A stretch of 64,000 nt of DNA from positions 2,542,001 to 2,606,000 of the forward strand of contig NZ_LT629734.1 in the NCBI RefSeq assembly GCF_900104705.1, read 5' to 3'. Of this stretch, positions 43,311-52,510 are shown piece by piece. The DNA is from Agrococcus carbonis. GTDB taxonomy: Bacteria > Actinomycetota > Actinomycetes > Actinomycetales > Microbacteriaceae. Each line of letters opens with the position of its first letter. Position 1 is the first letter of the stretch. A program made the position numbers and the translations under genes. The notes under the pieces are model-generated. The model had not been told where the DNA came from and searched no databases. It saw only the letters and a list, made by a program, of their open reading frames with translations.

Positions 43311-44489
43311 ATGCCCGAGACGATCATCGCCGGCTACGCCCGCACGCCGTTCGCCAAGTTCCTCGGCCAGCTGGCCCAGACGCCGTCGACCGAGCTCGGC
43401 GCGCACGCCGCGAAGCACGCGCTCGCGAAGGCCGGCGTCGCTCCCGACGAGGTCGACGCCGTCGTCGTCGGCCAGGTGCTGCAGGCAACCGTCGGCCAGA
43501 ACCCGCCGCGGCAGACCGCCGTCGGCGCCGGCATCCCGATGACGACGCCCGCGCTCGGCATCAACGCCGTGTGCCTCTCGGGCACCGAGGCGATCGTGAC
43601 CGGCCACCGCATGATCCAGCTGGGCGAGGCCGACGTCGTCGTGGCCGTCGGCCAGGAGTCGATGACGCTCGCGCCGCACGCCGTGCCCATGCGCGCCGGC
43701 AGCAAGTTCGGCGACGCGAGCCTCATCGACACGATGCAGTTCGATGGGCTCACGGATGCGTTCGACCGGGTCGCGATGGGGGAGTCGACCGACGGCTACA
43801 ACGCGTCGTTCGAGATCACGCGCGAGCAGCAGGACGAGCTCGCGGCGGCCTCGCACGCGCGCCTCGCGCGCGCCCAGGGCGACGGCACCTTCGACGACGA
43901 GATCGTGCCGATCGAGGCGAAGGCCGGGCGGAAGACCGTCACGGTCTCGGCCGACGACGGCGTGCGCCCCGAGACGACCGCCGAGTCGCTCGCGGCCCTC
44001 CGCCCCGCCTTCACGAAGGACGGCACGGTCACGGCCGGCAACGCATCCCAGATCACCGACGGCGCGGCCGCGGTCGTGCTCGTGTCGGACGCCTACGCAT
44101 CCGCCCACGGCATCGCGGGGCTTGCGAAGATCCGCTCGACGGGCTTCGTCGCGGGCGGCGACGTGTCGCTGCACTCGCAGCCCGCCGACGCGATCGAGCA
44201 GGCGCTCGAACGCGCGGGCCTCAGCACCGGCGACCTGCAGGCGGTCGAGATCAACGAGGCGTTCGCGGCGGTGGGCGTCGCATCGACCCGCCAGCTCGGC
44301 GTCGACCCCGAGATCGTCAACGCCAACGGCGGCGCGATCGCGCTCGGCCACCCGATCGGCGCGTCGGGCGCCCGCATCGTCGGCCACCTCGCGCTCCGCC
44401 TCCAGCGGCTCGGCTCGGGCTCGATCGGCGCGACCGGCATCTGCGGCGGCGGCGGCCAGGGCTCGGCCGTCGTGCTCGAGGCCATCTGA
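43311..44489 (+). CDS. Acetyl-CoA acetyltransferase (thiolase)
   Basis: A 392-aa thiolase probably condensing two acetyl-CoA or cleaving acetoacetyl-CoA. Nucleophile Cys is in INAVCLSGTEAI, followed by NEAFAAVGVAS, GGAIALGHPIGASGARI (His) and TGICGGGGQGSAVVLE (second Cys). The biosynthetic-type lengths and CLSG form favour acetyl-CoA acetyltransferase (AtoB/PhaA). AAGGAG precedes the ATG, and TACGAT ~34 bases upstream is a possible -10. Confidence 0.93.
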   Translation: MPETIIAGYARTPFAKFLGQLAQTPSTELGAHAAKHALAKAGVAPDEVDAVVVGQVLQATVGQNPPRQTAVGAGIPMTTPALGINAVCLSGTEAIVTGHRMIQLGEADVVVAVGQESMTLAPHAVPMRAGSKFGDASLIDTMQFDGLTDAFDRVAMGESTDGYNASFEITREQQDELAAASHARLARAQGDGTFDDEIVPIEAKAGRKTVTVSADDGVRPETTAESLAALRPAFTKDGTVTAGNASQITDGAAAVVLVSDAYASAHGIAGLAKIRSTGFVAGGDVSLHSQPADAIEQALERAGLSTGDLQAVEINEAFAAVGVASTRQLGVDPEIVNANGGAIALGHPIGASGARIVGHLALRLQRLGSGSIGATGICGGGGQGSAVVLEAI

Positions 44490-44536
44490 CGCTTCCGCCT
44501 CGAGCGGACACCCGCGCGAGACGCACCCGCCCCGCC

Positions 44537-44542
44537 TAGGCT
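44537..44542 (+). promoter_or_regulatory. -10-like hexamer for the LLM flavoprotein gene
   Basis: TAGGCT followed by 6 bases and GTG 44549. Confidence 0.5.
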
Positions 44543-44548
44543 GGGCGG

Positions 44549-45550
44549 GTGCGTCTGTCTGTGCTCGATCTCGCCCACATCGCCCCCGGCGAGTCCGTCG
44601 GCGCAGCGCTGCAGGGCTCGGTCGAGCTCGCGCGCGCCGCCGAGCGGCTCGGCTACGCGCGCGTCTGGTACGCGGAGCACCACAACATGGCGACGATCGC
44701 CTCGAGCGCGACGAGCGTGCTCATCGCGCACGTCGCGGCGCACACCGAGACGATCCGGCTCGGCGCCGGCGGCATCATGCTGCCCAACCACTCGCCGCTC
44801 GTGATCGCCGAGCAGTTCGGCACGCTCGCCGAGCTGCACCCGGGCCGCATCGACCTCGGGCTCGGCCGCGCGCCCGGCACCGACCAGCGCACGTGGAGCG
44901 CGCTCCGCCGCGACATCCGCGCGTCCGAGCGCTTCCCCGAGGACGTCGTCGAGCTGCGCGGCTACCTCGCCGGCGAGTCGGTCGTCCCCGGCATCGCGGC
45001 GGTGCCCGGCCGGGGCACGCGCGTGCCGCTGACGATCCTCGGCTCGTCGCTCTTCGGGGCGCAGCTCGCCGCGGCGCTCGGCCTGCCGTACGCGTTCGCC
45101 TCGCACTTCGCCCCCGACGCGCTCCACCAGGCCGTCGCGGTCTACCGCGAGCGGTTCGAGCCGAGCGAGCAGCTCGCCGAGCCCTACGTGATCGCCGGCA
45201 TCAACGCGGTGGTCGCCGACACGCGTGACGAGGCGCTCGCGCTCCAGCGCCAGGTCGTGCGCTCGCGCGTGCGCAGCATCCTGCTGCGGGACAGCCCGAT
45301 CGCGCAGACCGTCGGCGATGACGAGCTCGACGCGCTCGCCGCGAGCCCCCAGGGCGCGCAGGTCGCGAAGATGGTCCAGTACACCGCCCTCGGCACCGGC
45401 GAGGAGGCCACCGCGACCCTGCGGCGCTTCCAGCACGAGGCCGACGCCGACGAGCTCATCATGGCCGTGCAGGGCCGCACGCCCGAGCGCGTGCGCGCGC
45501 TCGAGCTGCTCGCCGCGGCAGGCGCGCTCGGCGACGCAACCGGCCCCTAG
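44549..45550 (+). CDS. LLM class flavin-dependent oxidoreductase
   Basis: A 333-aa luciferase-like monooxygenase family TIM barrel using FMN/F420-type flavin. Motifs are [46 protein letters not shown] and [19 protein letters not shown]. This is the MsnO8/YhbW-like subgroup. The substrate is unknown. The start is at the end of a canonical hexamer-plus-6 promoter. A CHRD-domain remnant begins immediately after its stop. Confidence 0.9.
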   Translation: MRLSVLDLAHIAPGESVGAALQGSVELARAAERLGYARVWYAEHHNMATIASSATSVLIAHVAAHTETIRLGAGGIMLPNHSPLVIAEQFGTLAELHPGRIDLGLGRAPGTDQRTWSALRRDIRASERFPEDVVELRGYLAGESVVPGIAAVPGRGTRVPLTILGSSLFGAQLAAALGLPYAFASHFAPDALHQAVAVYRERFEPSEQLAEPYVIAGINAVVADTRDEALALQRQVVRSRVRSILLRDSPIAQTVGDDELDALAASPQGAQVAKMVQYTALGTGEEATATLRRFQHEADADELIMAVQGRTPERVRALELLAAAGALGDATGP

Positions 45551-45764
45551 CCCCGCCACCCGCGACGACGCGCTCGCCGCGCACATCCACGCCGCACCCG
45601 CAGGGGTGGCGGGCTCCGTCGTCGTGCCGCTCTCCTTCGGCGACGACTGCGCCAGCGTCTCGCGCGAGCTCGCGCTCGCCCTGCTCAGGTCGCCCGCCGA
45701 CTACTACGTCAACGTCCACACCGCCGCGTTCCCCGCAGGCGCGCTGCGCGGCCAGCTGGGCTGA
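45551..45764 (+). pseudogene. CHRD-domain protein remnant, 5' part missing
   Basis: The frame ending at 45764 encodes LAAHIHAAPAGVAGSVVVPL and then YYVNVHTAAFPAGALRGQLG, the conserved second half of a CHRD domain (HIH and NVHT...FP.GA.RGQL motifs), a family usually secreted. No start codon or signal peptide exists between the upstream TAG and the HIH motif, and the first half of the domain is lacking. It is read as a truncated gene fused by deletion to the end of the LLM gene. Loss of the N-terminus rather than a frameshift is likely, since no upstream CHRD half was seen in other frames. Confidence 0.65.
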
Positions 45765-45790
45765 GGCCAGGCTCGTGTCGGACGCTCCGC

Positions 45791-46921
45791 TCAGGCGGAG
45801 CGCATCGCTCGCGCGAGCCGGGCGACGGATGCGGCGGTCGCCGCCAGCAGGTCGGCCGCGTCGCGCTGCAGCGCGTCGAGCGCCGCCGGGCCGACGGCGA
45901 GCGAGAACGCCGGCACGCCCATCGCGGCGGCTGCATCGGCGTCCACCGAGCCTGCGACGACGCACAGCGGCACGCCGCGCCGGGCGGCGGCCGCGTGCAC
46001 GACCGAGACGACCTTGCCGCCCGCCGACTGGCCGTCGAAGCGGCCCTCGCCGGTCAGCACGAGCTGGGCATCCGCGATCGCGGCGTCGAGTCCCGCGAGC
46101 TCGGCGAACCACGCCCCGCCCGCGACGACGTCGCCGCCGGTGAGCGCGCGCAGCACGCTCGCGACCCCGCCCGCCGCGCCGGCGCCCGGCACGTCGACGA
46201 TGGATGCGGCGTCCACGCCGAGCGCGTCGGCGCCGAGGCGCGCGAAGCGGTCGAGCGCCGCGTCGAGCGTCCGCACCTCGTCGCGGCTCGCGCCCTTCTG
46301 CGGCCCGAAGACGGCGGCAGCGCCGCGCGGGCCGGTGAGCGGTGCGTCGACGTCGGTCACGAACCGCCATCGCGCGGCCCTCGCGCGCGCGTCGAAGTCG
46401 GCGACGTCGAGGTGCGCGACGGCCGCGAGGCCACCGCCGCCGGGCGGCACCGGCCGGCCCGACGCATCCGTGAGCCTCGCGCCGAGCGCCGAGAGCAGCC
46501 CGGCCCCGCCGTCGGTCGTCGCCGAGCCGCCGAGCAGCAGCGTCACCTCGTCGGCGCCGCGGTCGAGCGCGTCCAGCACGACGGCGCCGAGGCCGGCGGT
46601 CGACGCCTCGAGCGGCCGCAGCGGCACGTCCTCGACCTGGGGGAGCCCGGCGGCCTGGGCGAGCTCGATGATCGCGTGCGAGCCGTCGAGCGCCCAGCGG
46701 GCCGAGACCGTCCGGCCGATCGCGTCGACGGTGTCGGTGATGACCTCCTCGCCGCCGCGCGCGAGGAGTGCGTCGAGGCTGCCCTCGCCGCCGTCCGCCA
46801 TCGGCACCAGCACCACCTCGGCTCCGGGCACCGCGCCGCGGATGCCGCGCGCGGCGGCCTCGCACGCCTCGGCGGCGGTCAGGCTGCCCTTGAACGCGTC
46901 GAAGGCGACGACCGCCCTCAC
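45791..46921 (-). CDS. glxK: Glycerate kinase
   Basis: Phosphorylates glycerate (type II, GlxK family, usually forming 2-phosphoglycerate). The 376-aa protein has VAFDAFKGSLTAAEACEAAARG, VPMADGGEGSLDAL, LLLGGSATTDGGAGLLSALG and the late LVLTGEGRFDGQSAGGKVV, all family signatures. GTG 46921 overlaps the stop of the amidotransferase gene (GTGA). Confidence 0.92.
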   Translation of the reverse strand: MRAVVAFDAFKGSLTAAEACEAAARGIRGAVPGAEVVLVPMADGGEGSLDALLARGGEEVITDTVDAIGRTVSARWALDGSHAIIELAQAAGLPQVEDVPLRPLEASTAGLGAVVLDALDRGADEVTLLLGGSATTDGGAGLLSALGARLTDASGRPVPPGGGGLAAVAHLDVADFDARARAARWRFVTDVDAPLTGPRGAAAVFGPQKGASRDEVRTLDAALDRFARLGADALGVDAASIVDVPGAGAAGGVASVLRALTGGDVVAGGAWFAELAGLDAAIADAQLVLTGEGRFDGQSAGGKVVSVVHAAAARRGVPLCVVAGSVDADAAAAMGVPAFSLAVGPAALDALQRDAADLLAATAASVARLARAMRSA

Positions 46922-47637
46922 CGCTGCAGCCCGTAGCGCTCGGCGAATCGGGCGAGGATCGTCTGCGGATGCGTCACGTGCGCCGCGCGGCCCGCGGCGA
47001 CGAGGTCGTCGACCTCGTCGGGCGAGAAGTAGCCGTGGTCGCGGTAGACGCGGATGCGCTGCTCGAGCCCGTCGGCGTCGAGCTCGGGATGGAACTGCGT
47101 GCCGACCACGTGCTCGCCGACGCGCACCATGTGCACGCACGCGGCCGAGACGGCGAGCGTCGTCGCGCCTTCCGGGGCCTCCGCGATGCCCTCCTTGTGG
47201 CCGCCGAACGCGGTGAATGCGCGCGGCAGGCCGTCGGTGAGCCAGTCCTCGCCCACGAGGCTCAGCTCGACCGGCGCGACCGACTCCGCGATGCCGCGCA
47301 CCATGCGCCCGCCGAGCGCGTGCACGAGCGCGCCGAGGCCGAGGCAGGCGCCGAGGTAGGGCACGTCGTCCCGGATGACCTCGGTCGCGAGGCGCGTGAG
47401 CCACGTGATCGTCGACGCGTGCCCGTCGGGCCGCAGGTGCTCGTCGCTGAAGTTCGCCGGACCGCCGCCCACGAGCACCGCGTCGACGCCGGCGAGGTCG
47501 ATCGCCGGCTGCTCGCGGTCGAGCCGCACGCGCTCGACGCGCGCCGTGTCGAGCGAGCCGAAGCGCAGCATCGCCTCGAGCTCGGCGTCGGCGACCGCGT
47601 CCTCCGGCCGCGACTGCACGATCAGGATCCGCCTCAT
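46918..47637 (-). CDS. Class I glutamine amidotransferase-like protein
   Basis: A 239-aa stand-alone GATase1. Nucleophile Cys is in VPYLGACLGLGALVHALGG, and the His/Glu pair in VGTQFHPELDADGLEQR. AFGGHKEGIAEAPEGAT corresponds to the loop before the triad His. Such proteins hydrolyse gamma-glutamyl amides or supply ammonia, and the substrate is unknown. It is coupled by ATGA to the tag gene and by GTGA to glxK, making a three-gene minus-strand unit of unrelated functions. Confidence 0.88.
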   Translation of the reverse strand: MRRILIVQSRPEDAVADAELEAMLRFGSLDTARVERVRLDREQPAIDLAGVDAVLVGGGPANFSDEHLRPDGHASTITWLTRLATEVIRDDVPYLGACLGLGALVHALGGRMVRGIAESVAPVELSLVGEDWLTDGLPRAFTAFGGHKEGIAEAPEGATTLAVSAACVHMVRVGEHVVGTQFHPELDADGLEQRIRVYRDHGYFSPDEVDDLVAAGRAAHVTHPQTILARFAERYGLQR

Positions 47638-48257
47638 GCCGCCCTCCCCGCATCCGCCCGCCGTCCGTCGGCGGTCCACACGCCGCTCGTGCCGCGGCGG
47701 TGCGAGCCCAAGAGGTGCGTGTCGACGATGCCGACCGCCTCCATGAGCGCGAACATCGTCGTCGGCCCCACGTGCGCGAAGCCGCGGCGCTTGAGCTCCT
47801 TCGACAGCGCGATCGACTCGGCGCTCTGCGTCGGCACGTCGGCGGCCGTCAGCGGCATCGGCGTCGCCTCCGGCTGAAACGACCAGATGAGCGCCGCGAG
47901 CCCCTCGGACTCGCGCAGCGCGACGGTCGCGCGCGCGTTCTGGATCGTCGCGGCGATCTTGCGTGCGTTGCGCACGATGCCGGCGTCGGCCATGAGCCTG
48001 GCCGTGTCCGCCTCGCCGAACCGGGCCACCGCATCCGCCTCGAAGCCCGCGAACGCGGCGCGGAACGCGGGGCGCTTGCGCAGGATCGTCGCCCACGAGA
48101 GCCCCGACTGGAAGGCCTCGAGCGAGAGCCGCTCGAACAGGCCCCTCTCGTCGCGCACCGGCATGCCCCACTCGCCGTCGTAGTAGTCGCGCAGCAGCGG
48201 ATCGGTCGCCGCCCATGCGGGCCGGGCGCGGCCGTCGTCGCCGACGATGAGGTGCAT
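47634..48257 (-). CDS. tag: DNA-3-methyladenine glycosylase I
   Basis: Removes 3-methyladenine from DNA (base excision repair). The 207-aa protein keeps the helix-hairpin-helix glycosylase body: DPLLRDYYDGEWGMPVRDERGLFERLSLEAFQSGLSWATILRKR, GIVRNARKIAATIQNAR and GFAHVGPTTMFALMEAVGIVDTHLLG. The zinc clamp of E. coli Tag (Cys4, His17, His175, Cys179) is largely missing. The first two positions read Pro13 and Tyr26, and the last pair reads H-x3-S. The zinc is structural, so activity may persist. It is divergent from azlC. Confidence 0.9.
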   Translation of the reverse strand: MHLIVGDDGRARPAWAATDPLLRDYYDGEWGMPVRDERGLFERLSLEAFQSGLSWATILRKRPAFRAAFAGFEADAVARFGEADTARLMADAGIVRNARKIAATIQNARATVALRESEGLAALIWSFQPEATPMPLTAADVPTQSAESIALSKELKRRGFAHVGPTTMFALMEAVGIVDTHLLGSHRRGTSGVWTADGRRADAGRAA

Positions 48258-48264
48258 GCCGACC

Positions 48265-48270
48265 AGGCTA
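48265..48270 (-). promoter_or_regulatory. -10-like hexamer for tag
   Basis: TAGCCT on the minus strand, 7 bases before ATG 48257. Confidence 0.4.
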
Positions 48271-48290
48271 GTCGCGCCCGCGGCCCCGCA

Positions 48291-48296
48291 TAGGCT
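48291..48296 (+). promoter_or_regulatory. -10-like hexamer for azlC
   Basis: TAGGCT followed by 6 bases and GTG 48303, the same layout and hexamer as at 44537. Confidence 0.5.
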
Positions 48297-48302
48297 GGAT
48301 CG

Positions 48303-49031
48303 GTGCAGACGGATGCGGTGGGCCGCGCCTGGCGCGAGGGCCTGTCGGTCGTCGTCGCCACGAGCGCGTACGGGCTCTCGTTCGGGGCGCTCTCGATCGC
48401 GAGCGGCCTCGACCTGTGGCAGACGATGGTGCTGAGCCTGCTGATGTTCTCCGGGGGCTCGCAGTTCGCCTTCATCGGGGTCATCGCCGCGGGCGGCGGT
48501 GTCGCGGGCGTGGCGAGCGCCGCGATGCTCGGGCTGCGCAACGCCCTCTACGGCATGCGGATGCGGCAGGTCGTGCAGCCGCGGCGCGCGATGGCGGCGA
48601 TCGCCGCCCACGTGACGATCGACGAGTCGACCGCGGTGTCGCTCGCGCAGACCGAGCCGCGCGCGCAGCGGGTGGGCTTCTGGGTCACGGGCGTGGGCAT
48701 CTACATCGGCTGGAACCTCGCGACCCTCGCCGGCGCGCTGCTGGGCGACCTGCTCGGGGATCCGAAGCAGTGGGGGCTCGACGCTGCCGCGGCTGCCGCG
48801 TTCGTCGGCCTCCTGTGGCCGCGGCTCAAGGCGCGGCAGGCGATCGCGACCGCGGCTGCGAGCGCGGCGCTCGCGGCAGCCCTGCTGCCGGTGCTGCCCT
48901 CGGGCATGCCGGTGATCGTCGCGGCGGTCGTCGGGGTCGTGGTGGGCGTGACGAACGTGCTCGGACCACGGCACGAGTCGTCGCTGCCCGATCCCGGCGG
49001 CCCCGATCACCGAGAGGGGCAGCACGCGTGA
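48303..49031 (+). CDS. azlC: AzlC family branched-chain amino acid exporter, large subunit
   Basis: A 242-aa membrane protein. The AzlC signature AWREGLSVVVATSAYGLSFGALSIASG and LSLLMFSGGSQFAFIGVIAAGG are present, with AMLGLRNALYGMRM and five to six further hydrophobic segments. It works with a small AzlD partner to export valine, leucine or isoleucine. It overlaps azlD by GTGA. Confidence 0.92.
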   Translation: MQTDAVGRAWREGLSVVVATSAYGLSFGALSIASGLDLWQTMVLSLLMFSGGSQFAFIGVIAAGGGVAGVASAAMLGLRNALYGMRMRQVVQPRRAMAAIAAHVTIDESTAVSLAQTEPRAQRVGFWVTGVGIYIGWNLATLAGALLGDLLGDPKQWGLDAAAAAAFVGLLWPRLKARQAIATAAASAALAAALLPVLPSGMPVIVAAVVGVVVGVTNVLGPRHESSLPDPGGPDHREGQHA

Positions 49032-49342
49032 CCCTGTGGCACCTCCTCCTCCTCGCGTCGATCGCCGTGCTCGCCATCAAGCTCGTCGGCTACGCGGTGC
49101 CGCCGCGGCTGTTCGAGCGACCCAGGCCCCGTCGCACCCTCGAGCTCCTCACCGTCTCGCTCCTCGCGGGCCTCGTGGCGGTGCAGACGCTCGGCGGCGA
49201 CGGCGGGCTCGTGCTCGACGCGCGGATCCCGGCGGTGCTCGTCGCGGCCGGGCTCTTCGCGGTGCGCGCGCCGTTCATCGTCGCGGTCGCGGCCGCTGCG
49301 GCGGTCGCGGCGGCGCTGCGCCAGTGGGCGGGCTTCGCGTGA
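49028..49342 (+). CDS. azlD: AzlD family transporter subunit
   Basis: A 104-aa membrane partner of AzlC with three to four hydrophobic segments: LLLLASIAVLAIKLVGYAVPP (the conserved KLxGY), LELLTVSLLAGLVAVQTLGG and IPAVLVAAGLFAVRAPFIVAVAAA. GTG 49028 overlaps the azlC stop. Confidence 0.9.
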   Translation: MTLWHLLLLASIAVLAIKLVGYAVPPRLFERPRPRRTLELLTVSLLAGLVAVQTLGGDGGLVLDARIPAVLVAAGLFAVRAPFIVAVAAAAAVAAALRQWAGFA

Positions 49343-49477
49343 CGTCCCGTGACCCCGCCGCATTCGCTAGGGTGGGCGGATCGAGCGATCGCCGTGGCCC
49401 GGTGCAGGGTCACAGCGTCCTGTCGCTATGCTGATCGTCCCGCCAGCGCCGCTGGCACCGTCGCGTGGAGGAAGCGC

Positions 49478-49933
49478 ATGACCGAGCAGGACGGCCGCAG
49501 GCCCGGCCCCGACAGCGAGAGCACGCAGTCGTGGGGTGACGACTACCGCGCGCAGCTGGCGTCGATGCTGTCGGGAACCTCGGCCGAGGACCGCGAGGCG
49601 GTCGCCTCGCTGCCGTCCGGCTCCGCCATCCTCGTCGTGCGCCGCGGCCCCAACGTCGGCGCGCGCTTCCTGCTCGACCAGGACTCCACCATCGCGGGTC
49701 GCCACCCGGATGCCGACATCTTCCTCGACGACGTCACGGTCTCGCGCCGGCATGCGGAGTTCTCCCGCACCGGCACCACCTTCGAGCTGCGCGACCTCGG
49801 TTCGCTCAACGGCACGTACCACAACGGCGAGCGGGTCGAGCAGGTCACGCTGCGCGACGGCGCAGAGGTGCAGGTGGGCAAGTTCCGCCTGACGTTCTAC
49901 CGCTCCCGCCTCGATCTCGAGCCCCAGGCGTGA
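49478..49933 (+). CDS. garA: GarA/OdhI-type FHA domain protein
   Basis: Phospho-switch that, in relatives, inhibits 2-oxoglutarate dehydrogenase and glutamate dehydrogenase and is controlled by Ser/Thr kinases. The 151-aa protein has the FHA domain at residues ~62-145: RRGPNVGARFLLDQDSTIAGRHPDADIFLDDVTVSRRHAEF and LGSLNGTYHNGE, close to OdhI. The N-terminal phospho-acceptor stretch, ETTSVF in mycobacterial and corynebacterial homologues, reads SESTQSWGDDY here, with one Thr kept but the twin-Thr motif gone. The ATG has GGAGGAA. It is followed by ftsR with GTGA overlap. TATGCT at 49427 is a possible -10. Confidence 0.92.
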   Translation: MTEQDGRRPGPDSESTQSWGDDYRAQLASMLSGTSAEDREAVASLPSGSAILVVRRGPNVGARFLLDQDSTIAGRHPDADIFLDDVTVSRRHAEFSRTGTTFELRDLGSLNGTYHNGERVEQVTLRDGAEVQVGKFRLTFYRSRLDLEPQA

Positions 49934-50613
49934 GCGCGCAGGCGGCCCGGAAGCAGTCGGGCCTCCTCTCCATCGGCCAGGTGCTCGCGAAGCTGGGCCC
50001 CGAGTTCCCCGACCTCTCGCCGTCGAAGCTGCGCTTCCTCGAGGACCAGGGCCTCATCACGCCGCAGCGCACCGCATCCGGGTACCGCAAGTTCGACGCG
50101 GCCGACCTCGAGCGGCTGCGCTACATCCTCACGCTGCAGCGAGACCACTACCTGCCGCTCAAGGTGATCCTCTCCCACCTCGACGACATCGACGCCGGGC
50201 GCTCGCCGCAGATCCCGGGCGCCAACGTGCGCGTCGAGGCGCCGTCGATCCTCGGCGCCGATCGGCGGCTCTCGCGCGCCGAGCTCCAGGCCGAGTCGGG
50301 CGCCTCCAAGCAGCTGCTCGCCGATGCGATCTCAGCCCAGCTCGTGCCGGGCGCCGAGCCCTTCGGCGAGGCGGCGCTGCAGTCGCTCAAGGCACTCGTC
50401 GAACTGCAGCGCTTCGGCATCGAGCCGCGCCACCTGCGCGGCATGCGGCAGTCGGCGCAGCGGGAGGCCGCGCTCATCGAGTCGGCGCTCGCGCCCATGC
50501 GGGGCCGTCGCGAGACGGGCAGCCAGGCGAAGGCCGCCGAGACCGCGCGCGACCTCGCGAGCCACATCCAGTCGGTGCGCGAGCTGCTCACGCGCGAGGC
50601 GCTCGAGGGCTGA
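49930..50613 (+). CDS. ftsR: MerR-family regulator FtsR (Rv1828-like)
   Basis: A 227-aa transcription factor with an N-terminal MerR winged helix (LLSIGQVLAKLGPEFPDLSPSKLRFLEDQGLITPQRTASGYRKF) and a long C-terminal helical dimerisation or sensor region (GASKQLLADAISAQLVPG ... IQSVRELL). The gene order garA-ftsR-second merR is conserved in actinobacteria. In Corynebacterium the homologue activates ftsZ. It is coupled to garA by GTGA. Confidence 0.9.
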   Translation: MSAQAARKQSGLLSIGQVLAKLGPEFPDLSPSKLRFLEDQGLITPQRTASGYRKFDAADLERLRYILTLQRDHYLPLKVILSHLDDIDAGRSPQIPGANVRVEAPSILGADRRLSRAELQAESGASKQLLADAISAQLVPGAEPFGEAALQSLKALVELQRFGIEPRHLRGMRQSAQREAALIESALAPMRGRRETGSQAKAAETARDLASHIQSVRELLTREALEG

Positions 50614-50729
50614 TCGCGGGCGCGTCCCTGTGCTCGGTGGGCGGCAGGGCGTAGACTCGGCTCCGACACGCCGCGCCGATCGCCAGATGCACGGAGTCGG
50701 GGCGTCGAGTCGCTACGGTGGGGCCAACA

Positions 50730-50753
50730 CTCAACCCGCACTTGAAGGTTGAG
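50730..50753 (+). promoter_or_regulatory. Inverted repeat upstream of the second MerR gene
   Basis: CTCAACC (50730-50736) and GGTTGAG (50747-50753) flank a 10-base centre, 24 bases before ATG 50778. The spacing and TTGA content are typical of MerR-family operators, so self-regulation or control by FtsR is plausible. A -10-like TACGGT lies at 50714-50719. Confidence 0.5.
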
Positions 50754-50777
50754 CCCAGCACAGCGGAAGGGACGGCC

Positions 50778-51374
<597 letters not shown>

Positions 51375-51532
51375 CGGCCGCGATCGTCGCCGCGCTGCGG
51401 TGACGGCTGCGCTGTTGCGCGCCGATCTTCCGCCGCGACGTCGGGCGCCTCGCAGGCGATCCCTGATCGTCGGGGGGCGCCGAGCGCCGGCGCCTGCAGG
51501 CGCGACGTACGGTGCCGGCTATGCCTCGCCGG

Positions 51533-52447
51533 CTATGCCTTGCCGGCCTCGCTGTCGTTCGCCTCGGCCTCAGCCGCGGCGGCCTCGAGCTCAGCAGCGG
51601 CGGTCGCGTCGACCGCGGCTGTCGGTGCGGGCACCCGGCGACCCGAAGCCGCCTCGTCGCCCATGCGGCCGGCCGACGTGAGCACGGTCTGCAGCAGCTC
51701 GTCGAACTGGAGCGCCATCTCCTGCGCGCCCTCGCCGGGCCACACGTGCAGGGGACGGGCCGCGCCCTGCGCCTGCTGCATCGACGTGCGCTCCGGCAGC
51801 ACGGTGTCGAGCACGAGTGGCCCGAACATGTCCTTGAGCTCCTGGATGCGGTACTGGTGCTCGAGGGACTGCGGGCGCGCGCGGTTCACGACGATGCCGA
51901 GCGGCTGGAGGCGCGGGCTCAGGCCGCGGCGGATCTCCTCGATCGCGCGCAGCGCGCGGTCGGCGGCCGCGACCGAGAAGAGCCCGGGCTCGGTCACCAC
52001 GAGCACGCGGTCGGAGGCCGCCCACGCGGTGCGGGTGAGCGCGTTGAGGGACGGGGCGCAGTCGACCAGCACGAGGTCGTAGTCGTTCTCGACGGTCGTG
52101 AGCGCCGTCTCGAGCTTCCAGATGTCCTTGATCGTCGGGTGCGGGCCGTCGAAGTTGATCGCCGAGGGGCTGCCGATGAGCACGTCGATCGTGCCGCCGT
52201 GGCCCTGGGTCCAGCCCGAGGGCGAGATGGCCTGCTGGACGACCTTGTCCCGCGGGTTCGAGAGCACATCGGCGATGTTGAGGCGGCCCTCGATCTCGAT
52301 GTCCATGCCGGTCGAGGCGTCGGACTGGGGGTCGAGATCGACGACGAGCGTGCGGAGGCCCTTGGCGAAGGCGGCCGAGGCCAGACCCAGCGTCACCGTG
52401 GTCTTGCCGACACCGCCCTTGAGCGAGCTGATCGAGAGTACGTGCAC
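51533..52447 (-). CDS. ParA family ATPase (second copy)
   Basis: A 304-aa deviant-Walker ATPase with the P-loop ISSLKGGVGKTTVTLGLASAA at the extreme N-terminus, VVDLDPQSDASTG and LVLVDCAPSLNALTRTAW. The C-terminal ~45 residues are an Ala/Glu-rich tail (AAAELEAAAAEAEAND) that may be disordered. It lacks the N-terminal extension of the copy at 5430. In actinobacteria a ParA-like gene next to pyruvate carboxylase is common, and its cargo is unknown. GTG 52447 follows TAGGCT by 8 bases. Confidence 0.88.
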   Translation of the reverse strand: MHVLSISSLKGGVGKTTVTLGLASAAFAKGLRTLVVDLDPQSDASTGMDIEIEGRLNIADVLSNPRDKVVQQAISPSGWTQGHGGTIDVLIGSPSAINFDGPHPTIKDIWKLETALTTVENDYDLVLVDCAPSLNALTRTAWAASDRVLVVTEPGLFSVAAADRALRAIEEIRRGLSPRLQPLGIVVNRARPQSLEHQYRIQELKDMFGPLVLDTVLPERTSMQQAQGAARPLHVWPGEGAQEMALQFDELLQTVLTSAGRMGDEAASGRRVPAPTAAVDATAAAELEAAAAEAEANDSEAGKA

Positions 52448-52455
52448 GGCGGCCA

Positions 52456-52461
52456 AGCCTA
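52456..52461 (-). promoter_or_regulatory. -10-like hexamer for the second ParA gene
   Basis: TAGGCT on the minus strand, ending 8 bases before GTG 52447. Divergent to it, TAGATT (52469-52474) is a candidate -10 for pyc. Confidence 0.4.
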
Positions 52462-52510
52462 GCGCCACTAGATTGGAGCGGACACGCCGCCACACCCCGA
52501 AGGGTCCTGC

